Assembly: GCA_030039095.1 (NCBI GenBank)
Contig: JASHQP010000633.1
Coordinates: forward strand, 1 to 7,084
Source of the DNA: Streptosporangiaceae bacterium
GTDB taxonomy: Bacteria; Actinomycetota; Actinomycetes; Streptosporangiales; Streptosporangiaceae
Length of the DNA: 7,084 nucleotides
Direction of reading: 5' to 3'
Below, piece after piece: positions 1 to 4,619 of this stretch. A program made the position numbers and the translations under genes. The number at the start of each line of letters is the position of its first letter. The first letter of the stretch is position 1. The notes under the pieces were generated by a model, which had not been told where the DNA came from, made no database searches, and saw only the letters and a list, made by a program, of their open reading frames with translations.

Positions 1-264
1 GCCGCGGGCGACGTCGCCGAGCAGCTTGCCGTTGCCCGCCCACATCCGCTGCCGGGCGACGGCGAACCCGGCCGCCTGCACCTGCGCCAGGCAGCCGAGC
101 GCGGCCAGGCCGCGCAGCCCGTTGACGGCCAGGCTCAGGAACGAGCCGACCGCGCCCGCGGGATCCTCGTGCGCCTCGTACACCGTCACCTCTGCGCCGG
201 CCCGCGCCAGCGCGATCGCGCTCGCCGCCCCGGCCACACCGCCGCCTGCTATCACGACCCGCAC
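1..264 (-). CDS. FAD-dependent monooxygenase/oxidoreductase, N-terminal part (cut by window start)
   Basis: The 88 visible residues start from a GTG at 264-262 and run off the left edge without a stop. The start is supported by a GGGAGG ribosome binding site (270-275 on the complement) five bases upstream. The N-terminus reads [20 protein letters not shown], a Rossmann GxGxxG dinucleotide-binding fold, followed by a second strand ending in the acidic residue of VTVYEA that normally contacts the FAD ribose. Residues further on ([17 protein letters not shown]) resemble the substrate-side region of class A flavoprotein monooxygenases (PheA/TfdB, UbiH-like), which hydroxylate aromatic or polyketide-like substrates using NAD(P)H and O2. 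The catalytic and C-terminal parts are outside the window, so the substrate is unknown. The gene is divergent from the tetR-type gene at 386 and shares with it the tandem operator region at 298-342. It is therefore probably the regulated target. Confidence 0.85.
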   Translation of the reverse strand, partial: MRVVIAGGGVAGAASAIALARAGAEVTVYEAHEDPAGAVGSFLSLAVNGLRGLAALGCLAQVQAAGFAVARQRMWAGNGKLLGDVARG

Positions 265-297
265 CGCTGCCTCCCGTTCTGGCCCGAAGACCAGATC

Positions 298-342
298 TGA
301 ATCTACATTCACTGAATCTAGATTCGGCGAATTTTCATTCAG
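298..342. promoter_or_regulatory. Three tandem 15-bp operator-like units (GAAT-N4-ATTC)
   Basis: Three consecutive 15-bp units lie at 298-312, 313-327 and 328-342. Each holds the inverted repeat GAAT-N4-ATTC: centres CTAC, CTAG and TTTC, with half sites at 299/307, 314/322 and 329/337. The middle unit is a perfect 12-bp palindrome (GAATCTAGATTC, 314-325). The first and third are flanked by T/A bases that extend the arm toward TGAAT...ATTCA. The array is AT-rich in very GC-rich DNA and lies between the divergent monooxygenase and TetR genes. This is the normal place for a TetR-family operator controlling both directions. Binding by the adjacent TetR protein is inferred, not shown. Confidence 0.8.
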
Positions 343-348
343 TATGAT
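343..348 (+). promoter_or_regulatory. Candidate -10 element of the tetR gene
   Basis: TATGAT matches the bacterial -10 consensus at five of six positions and directly abuts the third operator unit. Transcription would begin near 355, leaving about 30 bases of leader before the GTG at 386. No good -35 hexamer is seen; the region where it would lie is filled by the operator units. A repressor bound there would block this promoter, consistent with autoregulation. Confidence 0.4.
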
Positions 349-372
349 GGAGGCCGCAGCGGGAGTCAAGGC

Positions 373-378
373 GGGAGG
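373..378 (+). promoter_or_regulatory. Ribosome binding site deciding the tetR start
   Basis: GGGAGG lies seven bases before the GTG at 386. The in-frame ATGs at 344 and 347 have no such site, and they coincide with the candidate -10 box. The GTG start is therefore preferred over the ATGs or the far upstream open frame. Confidence 0.7.
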
Positions 379-385
379 TGCTCAG

Positions 386-1060
386 GTGGGCGTGCGCAAG
401 GAGAGGGCCGCCGGAACCGCGGCAGCGCTGAAGGAAGCGGCCCGCGGCCAGTTCCTCGAGCGCGGCTACCTGAACACGAAGATCACCGACATCACCGCGG
501 CCGCAGGGCGGGCCACCGGCTCGTTCTACGACCACTTCGCCAGCAAGGAGGACCTGCTCCAGGCCCTGCTCACGGACATGCGCGAGCAGGCGAGCGCCGA
601 CCTGGCGCGACAGGACCATCCCGGGCCCGATCACGGCGATCACGACCTCACCGACCGCGAGCAGTTGCGGGCGCACCTGGCGGTGGCCTGGCGGGTGATG
701 CGCGCCAATCTCCCGGTCGTGGCCGCCCTGCACGAGGCGGCGATCGCCGAGGGCGTCGGCTCCGGCCGTGCCTGGGCGCAACTCGTCGAGGACACCGGCA
801 TGCTGCGCGAGCATCTGGACTACCTGCGTGACCGCGGCCACGCGCTGCCGGGCGACCCCGCGCTGGTGGCCGCGGCCATGGGCGGGATGCTCGCGATGCT
901 GGGCTACGCGATGCCGCCGCCCGGCGATTTGGCCGCGCCCGCCTACTCCGACGACGAGGTCATCGACACGGTCACCGCGCTCCTGCTGACCGGCCTGCGC
1001 GGCCAGCAGGAGGACGGGGCGGAACGCCAGGTGGCAGGATCTGACCGTGGCCTTCGATGA
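386..1060 (+). CDS. TetR/AcrR-family transcriptional regulator
   Basis: The 224-residue protein from the GTG at 386 is typical in length for TetR regulators. An N-terminal helix ([16 protein letters not shown], about residues 16-31) leads into the helix-turn-helix [21 protein letters not shown] (about 31-51). [10 protein letters not shown], the start of helix 4, follows. The GSFYDHF recognition helix and SKEDLL are hallmarks of the family. The remaining C-terminal part is the variable, all-helical ligand-binding and dimerisation domain, so the inducer cannot be read from sequence. The frame stays open upstream to position 26, but that stretch is antisense to the monooxygenase gene and covers the operator. 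The GTG has the only good ribosome binding site. Context suggests a repressor of the divergent monooxygenase and of itself through the 298-342 array. Its 3' end overlaps the next gene by 14 bases, implying co-transcription. Confidence 0.93.
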   Translation: MGVRKERAAGTAAALKEAARGQFLERGYLNTKITDITAAAGRATGSFYDHFASKEDLLQALLTDMREQASADLARQDHPGPDHGDHDLTDREQLRAHLAVAWRVMRANLPVVAALHEAAIAEGVGSGRAWAQLVEDTGMLREHLDYLRDRGHALPGDPALVAAAMGGMLAMLGYAMPPPGDLAAPAYSDDEVIDTVTALLLTGLRGQQEDGAERQVAGSDRGLR

Positions 1061-1508
1061 ACTGGACCGCCGGATCGTCGCCGCGCTCACCGCCGACGGC
1101 CGTGCCACGTACGCAGAGGTCGGCGCCCAGGTGGGGCTGTCCGCGCCGGCGGTCAAGCGCCGGGTGGACCGGCTGCGCGCCTCCGGCGCGATCACCGGGT
1201 TCTCCGCCACGGTCGACCCGTCCGCGCTGGGCTGGACCACCGAGGCCTACGTGGAGCTGTTCTGCCGCGGCCGGACGTCGCCGTCCGAGATCGCCGCGGC
1301 GGTAGGCAAGCACCCCGAGGTCACCGCCGCGTGCACGGTGACCGGCGAGGCGGACGCCCTGCTGCACATCCGGGCCGCCGACATGCGCCACTTCGAGCAG
1401 GTGGTGGAGCGGATCGGCGCGGAGCCGCTGGTCGTGCGCACCCGCAGCGTGATAGTGCTCTCACGGCTGGTGCACAGACCGGACGCCCTGCCGTCCGGCA
1501 CCGGCTAG
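1047..1508 (+). CDS. Lrp/AsnC-family transcriptional regulator
   Basis: A 153-residue protein of normal Lrp/AsnC length. The N-terminal winged helix-turn-helix ([20 protein letters not shown], then [24 protein letters not shown]) spans about residues 5-52 and has the family's LD..I...L..dgR pattern. A RAM/AsnC effector domain follows (about 65-142) with the conserved V.....TGE.D.LL.I core ([12 protein letters not shown]) and an ending [12 protein letters not shown]. Lrp regulators form octamers or dimers that sense amino acids or other small molecules through the RAM domain. The GTG at 1047 lies inside the tetR 3' end, 14 bases before its stop closes, with AGGA at 1036-1039 as a modest ribosome binding site. 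Translational coupling to tetR is likely. The ligand and target are not evident. A hairpin terminator follows directly. Confidence 0.93.
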   Translation: MAFDELDRRIVAALTADGRATYAEVGAQVGLSAPAVKRRVDRLRASGAITGFSATVDPSALGWTTEAYVELFCRGRTSPSEIAAAVGKHPEVTAACTVTGEADALLHIRAADMRHFEQVVERIGAEPLVVRTRSVIVLSRLVHRPDALPSGTG

Positions 1509-1510
1509 CG

Positions 1511-1536
1511 CCGGGCGGTCCGCTACTGCCCGGTTT
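1511..1536 (+). terminator. Intrinsic-type terminator after the Lrp/AsnC gene
   Basis: CCGGGCGG (1511-1518) pairs with CTGCCCGG (1526-1533), giving eight base pairs with one G-U and a seven-base loop, followed by TTT. It begins two bases after the Lrp stop codon. The U tract is short, as is common in high-GC actinobacteria. Confidence 0.6.
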
Positions 1537-1582
1537 CGCGCAGATCTAGGCTGACCGGCCCATTCCCCAGTCCGTTATCGGC

Positions 1583-1588
1583 TATGGT
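1583..1588 (+). promoter_or_regulatory. Candidate -10 for a leaderless transcript
   Basis: TATGGT fits the actinobacterial TANNNT -10 pattern. It ends seven bases before the ATG at 1596, which would put the transcript start on or next to that start codon. No Shine-Dalgarno sequence precedes any of the three in-frame ATGs (1584, 1590, 1596), which agrees with leaderless translation. A clear -35 is not visible. Confidence 0.4.
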
Positions 1589-1595
1589 CATGCCC

Positions 1596-1820
1596 ATGTC
1601 AGAGCGTGACACCGACTTCCCCGCCACCGCCGAGGATTCCGCGTACCCGGACAGCTCCGGCAGCACCGCCGAGTTCCGCGCGTTCGCCAGCCGCGGCGGC
1701 GAGGTGCCGTCCCCGTGGAACATGCGTGCCCCGGGGCGTAAGGTCGCCCTGCTCGCCGGGATCATCATCGTCGTCGCGATCGTGCTGGTGATCATCGCCG
1801 TCGCGGTGTTAAACGCCTAG
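1596..1820 (+). CDS. Small membrane protein with one C-terminal helix (unknown function)
   Basis: From the ATG at 1596 this encodes 74 residues (MSERDTDFPA...). The first 48 residues are polar and rich in Ser, Ala, Glu and Asp, likely disordered. A short block, TAEFRAFASRG, precedes SPWNMRAPGRK. Residues about 50-73 are a continuous hydrophobic segment (ALLAGIIIVVAIVLVIIAVA) ending at the C-terminus. Together with the preceding basic APGRK this predicts a tail-anchored or single-pass protein with its N-terminus in the cytoplasm. I do not assign a function. Similar short proteins with a FRAFA-like block and a terminal helix are, as far as I recall, common in actinobacteria. ATGs at 1584 and 1590 are alternatives, but the -10-like box at 1583-1588 overlaps the first and favours 1596. 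It stands between two hairpins and is probably monocistronic. Confidence 0.8.
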   Translation: MSERDTDFPATAEDSAYPDSSGSTAEFRAFASRGGEVPSPWNMRAPGRKVALLAGIIIVVAIVLVIIAVAVLNA

Positions 1821-1848
1821 CCAACTCTCGGCCAACGCTTTCCCTGCC

Positions 1849-1870
1849 CCGGCCGGTCGAGACTGGCCGG
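1849..1870 (+). terminator. Possible hairpin terminator after the small membrane protein gene
   Basis: CCGGCCGG (1849-1856) can pair with CTGGCCGG (1863-1870), eight pairs with one G-U, around the loop TCGAGA. It lies 28 bases after the stop and before the transporter start. There is no T run, so termination is uncertain; it could equally act in the leader of the transporter mRNA. Confidence 0.35.
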
Positions 1871-1899
1871 ACGGCACCCCGTCATCTGCGCATGCTTTC

Positions 1900-3774
1900 A
1901 TGGCGGGCATGACCACCAGCGGCACGGCCGGCGGCAGCGCGGAGGACCAGGAGGAGCGCCACAGGCTGACCGCGTTCGAGGGCCTGGCCGCGCTGTCGCT
2001 GGACGCGCTCTCGTCCGTGGCGTACGGTCCCCAGGCCATTGTGCTCGTGCTGGCCGCGGCCGGCGCCGCTGCCCTCGATTACACGCTGTCGGTCACGATC
2101 GCGATCACGATCCTGCTGGCGGTCCTCGTCTTCTCCTACCGCCAGGTGATCGAGGCCTTTCCCGGCGGCGGCGGCGCGTACGCGGTCGCCAGCCGCCACC
2201 TGGGCCGGCAGGCCAGCCTGATCGCCGCGGCCTCGCTGATCGTCGACTACATCCTGAACGCGGCCGTCGGGGTGTCGGCGGGCGTGGCGGCGCTCTGGTC
2301 GGCGTTCCCTGCCCTGTACGGGGCCAGGGTCTGGCTCTGCCTCGGCGTGCTCGCCCTGATCACCGGCGTCAACCTGTGGGGCGTGGCCGAGTCGGCGCGG
2401 GTGTTCATCGTGCCCACTGTCGCGTTCATCGTGTCGATGGCGATCGTGATCCTCGGCGGCCTCTTCCGGTCCAGGCCGGAGGTGCTGCTGGCGGGCGAGC
2501 ATCTGCAGCAGGTCACCGAGGCGGTCGGGCTGTTGCTGCTGCTGAAGGCGTTCGCCTCCGGCTGCTCGGCGCTGACCGGGGTGGAGGCGATCGCCAACGC
2601 CGTGCCCGAGTTCCGGCAGCCCAGGATCAGGCGCGCGCAGCACACCGAGATGTGGCTGGGCATCCTGCTCGGTGCCATGCTGATCGGGATCTCGGTGCTG
2701 ATCCGCAAGTTCCACCTCACGCCTTCGGCCACCGAGACCACGCTGGCCCAGCTGACCGCCGCCGCCGTGGGACGCAACGTGATCTTCTACGCGATCCAGC
2801 TGATCACCACGGTGCTGCTGGCGCTGGCCGCTAACACATCGTTCGGCGGCCTGCCGGTGCTGGCGTCGCTGCTGGCCAGGGACAACAACCTGCCGCACCT
2901 GTTCCGGCTGAAGGCCGACCGGCAGGTGCACCGGTACGGCATCATCGTGCTCGCGGTCGTGGCAGCGATCCTGCTGGTGGTGGCCAGGGGAGACACCCAG
3001 GCGCTGATCCCCGTGTTCGCGATCGGCGTGTTCGTCGGGTTCACGCTGTCCCAGGCCGGCATGGTCAGGCACTGGCACGAGCAGCACACGGACGGCTGGC
3101 TCGGGCGCGCCTGCATCAACGGCCTCGGTGCGGTGCTGACCACCGCGGCGCTGGGCATCGAGCTGGTCAGCAAGTTCACCGAGGGCGCGTGGCTGGTCGT
3201 GATCGTGGTCCCGCTGCTGGTGCTGCTGTTCGACCGGATCCACAAGACCTACGACCGGATCGGCGAGGCGCTGGAACTGGGCAAGCAGCCCCCGGCTCCG
3301 CGCCGGGTGAGCTCGCTGGTGATCGTGCCGGTGGCCGGCCTGTCGCGGCTCACCGCGGAGGCGATCTCGGCGGCGCTGTCGATCGGCGACGAGGTTCGCG
3401 CGGTCACCGTGTGCTTCGCCGACCCGGAGGACGAGCAGGCGGACGTGGCGTTCCGGGACGGCTGGCAGGCCTGGCACCCGAACGTGCCGCTGATCACGCT
3501 GCGCTCGATGCACCGCTCGCTCGCGCTGCCGGTGGTCGAGTACCTGCGCACGCTCGAAGCCGGCGACCGGTACGACCAGCTGGTCGTGCTGATCGCCGAG
3601 GTGCAGCCGGCCCACTGGTGGCAGTGGGTGCTGCACAACCAGCGCGGCGTCATCCTGCAGCGGGCCGTCCAGCGGGGGACGGTCAACGTGGTCGTGTGCC
3701 GGCTGCGCTACCAGCTGGCGACCGTTGTGGCCCCGGCGGGTGCGTCCACGTCGGCCGACGGGCGGGGGACCTAG
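1900..3774 (+). CDS. KimA/YdaO-type potassium transporter (APC superfamily)
   Basis: This 624-residue protein is close in length to Bacillus subtilis KimA (about 607), a high-affinity proton-coupled K+ importer. It has about 12 membrane helices up to residue 445. Family motifs are clear: LSLDALSSVAYGPQAIVLVL (33-51), FSYRQVIEAFPGGGGAY (78-94), SLIVDYILNAAVGVSAG (112-128), SGCSALTGVEAIANAVPEF (220-238) and LIPVFAIGVFVGFTLSQAGM (369-388). A cytosolic C-terminal domain (about 470-608) with VIVPVAGLSR, HPNVPLITLRSMHRS and VLHNQRGVILQRA is the universal-stress-like regulatory domain of KimA, which in Bacillus binds c-di-AMP. Acidic and hydroxyl residues matching known K+ ligands (D35, Y42, D116, T226, E229) are kept, while three others differ (see findings). 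The start could be the ATG at 1900 or at 1909; neither has a clear ribosome binding site. It converges on the kdpE-type gene, fitting a K+ locus. A related APC amino-acid permease is a less likely alternative. Confidence 0.85.
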   Translation: MAGMTTSGTAGGSAEDQEERHRLTAFEGLAALSLDALSSVAYGPQAIVLVLAAAGAAALDYTLSVTIAITILLAVLVFSYRQVIEAFPGGGGAYAVASRHLGRQASLIAAASLIVDYILNAAVGVSAGVAALWSAFPALYGARVWLCLGVLALITGVNLWGVAESARVFIVPTVAFIVSMAIVILGGLFRSRPEVLLAGEHLQQVTEAVGLLLLLKAFASGCSALTGVEAIANAVPEFRQPRIRRAQHTEMWLGILLGAMLIGISVLIRKFHLTPSATETTLAQLTAAAVGRNVIFYAIQLITTVLLALAANTSFGGLPVLASLLARDNNLPHLFRLKADRQVHRYGIIVLAVVAAILLVVARGDTQALIPVFAIGVFVGFTLSQAGMVRHWHEQHTDGWLGRACINGLGAVLTTAALGIELVSKFTEGAWLVVIVVPLLVLLFDRIHKTYDRIGEALELGKQPPAPRRVSSLVIVPVAGLSRLTAEAISAALSIGDEVRAVTVCFADPEDEQADVAFRDGWQAWHPNVPLITLRSMHRSLALPVVEYLRTLEAGDRYDQLVVLIAEVQPAHWWQWVLHNQRGVILQRAVQRGTVNVVVCRLRYQLATVVAPAGASTSADGRGT

Positions 3775-3808
3775 CCCCGGCGCGGGCGGCTGCGGCCGTC
3801 GCTGGCGA

Positions 3809-3855
3809 GATCTAGGAGACTTTCCGGCAGATCCTGCGCGAAAGTCTCCTAGATC
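3809..3855. terminator. Bidirectional terminator: 16-bp perfect inverted repeat between convergent genes
   Basis: GATCTAGGAGACTTTC (3809-3824) and its exact reverse complement (3840-3855) form a 16-bp perfect stem. After a two-base mismatch on each side, an inner stem GCAG/CTGC (3827-3830 with 3834-3837) closes on the three-base loop ATC. It starts 34 bases after the KimA-like stop. Its right arm covers the first two plus-strand bases (3854-3855) of the minus-strand kdpE stop codon. No U tract follows on either strand. Position and symmetry support termination of both converging transcripts. Confidence 0.8.
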
Positions 3856-4615
3856 ATTGTGCGCTGCCCTCGTCGTCCGGGTCGGGCTGGAAGCGGTATC
3901 CCATGCCCGGCTCGGTGAGCAGCCAGTGGGGCCTGGCCGGGTCCGGCTCGAGCTTGCGGCGCAACTGGGCCATGTAGAGCCTGAGGTTGCCGGCCGCCTC
4001 CGTGTACCCCGGGCCCCACACCTCCCTGAGCAGGTACTGCTGGCTGAGCAGCCTGCCGGGATGCCGCAGCAGCACCTCGAGCAGGTGCCACTCGGTCGGG
4101 GTCAGCCGGATGTCGGCTGGCTCATGTCCCGCCGCACCGTCCGCGCCGTCCCCAGCCGCCGCGCCGTCGCCCGGCCGCGGGTCCCTGATCACCCGCTTGG
4201 CGGCGAGGTCGACGACGAGATCGCCGAGCCGGAACCGCGGCTCGCCGCCGTCACCGATCGCCCGGCGCTCGACCGCGCGCATCCGGGCCAGCAGTTCCTC
4301 CATCGAGAACGGCTTGGTGACGTAGTCGTCCGCGCCGGCGTCCAGGGCCTCGACCTTGTCGACGGCGTCGGCCCGTCCGGACAGCACGATGATCGGTGCG
4401 GTCGTCCAGCCGCGCAGACCCTGGATCACCTCCACGCCGTCCAGGTCTGGCAGGCCGAGGTCCAGGATGACCACGTCGGGAGGGTGCCGCGAGGCCTGCT
4501 GCAGGGCCTCGGCCCCGCTGGCGGCCGCGTACACCTCGTACTGGCGCACCCGCAGGTTGATCCGGAGCGCGCGCACGATCTGCGGCTCGTCGTCGACGAC
4601 GAGAACTGTCCTCAC
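3854..4615 (-). CDS. kdpE: KdpE-type OmpR-family response regulator
   Basis: The 253-residue protein has an N-terminal receiver domain: acidic pocket D8-D9, phospho-acceptor D52 in VVILDLGLPDLDG, switch S79 in IIVLSG, Y98 and K101 in DDYVTKPF. A C-terminal winged-helix domain follows. The KdpE signature is strong in the latter (LTPTEWHLLEVLLRHPGRLL, LLREVWGPGYTEAAGNLRLY, LLTEPGMGYRF). Between the domains is an unusual Gly/Ala/Asp-rich linker (PGDGAAAGDGADGAAG, about residues 147-162). KdpE, phosphorylated by KdpD, normally activates the kdpFABC potassium pump under K+ limitation; those genes are not in view. The start is the GTG at 4615-4613, four bases after the stop of the exchanger gene. 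There is no Shine-Dalgarno sequence, so translational coupling is likely. The stop codon overlaps the terminator stem at 3809-3855. Confidence 0.9.
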   Translation of the reverse strand: MRTVLVVDDEPQIVRALRINLRVRQYEVYAAASGAEALQQASRHPPDVVILDLGLPDLDGVEVIQGLRGWTTAPIIVLSGRADAVDKVEALDAGADDYVTKPFSMEELLARMRAVERRAIGDGGEPRFRLGDLVVDLAAKRVIRDPRPGDGAAAGDGADGAAGHEPADIRLTPTEWHLLEVLLRHPGRLLSQQYLLREVWGPGYTEAAGNLRLYMAQLRRKLEPDPARPHWLLTEPGMGYRFQPDPDDEGSAQ

Positions 4616-4619
4616 AGGG

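Noticed and set aside
278..295. Small inverted repeat TCTGG/CCAGA upstream of the monooxygenase start
   Set aside because: Only five base pairs with an eight-base loop, too weak to assign as a regulatory structure.
298..342. Replication iterons or a CRISPR-like array
   Set aside because: Only three 15-bp units, each itself palindromic, with no Rep gene, AT-rich unwinding region or spacers. The divergent regulator context fits an operator better.
26..385. Long in-frame extension upstream of the TetR start
   Set aside because: It is antisense to the clear flavoprotein N-terminus, translates to low-complexity Arg/Pro/Ala sequence, and runs through the operator. The GTG at 386 has the good ribosome binding site.
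1542..1550. AGATCTAGG occurring here and again at 3808-3816
   Set aside because: A 9-mer shared twice in 7 kb. The first copy lacks the matching inverted arm seen at 3840-3855, so it is probably chance.
1821..1899. c-di-AMP (ydaO-type) riboswitch before the KimA-like gene
   Set aside because: The gap is only 79 bases, with one short hairpin and none of the multi-helix architecture I could recognise. A covariance search would be needed to exclude it fully.
1882..3636. Long open frame on the minus strand (584 codons) opposite the KimA-like gene
   Set aside because: The product is Gln/His/Arg/Asp-rich without any domain. It is the usual mirror frame of a high-GC gene with strong codon bias, and the plus-strand frame encodes a recognisable transporter.
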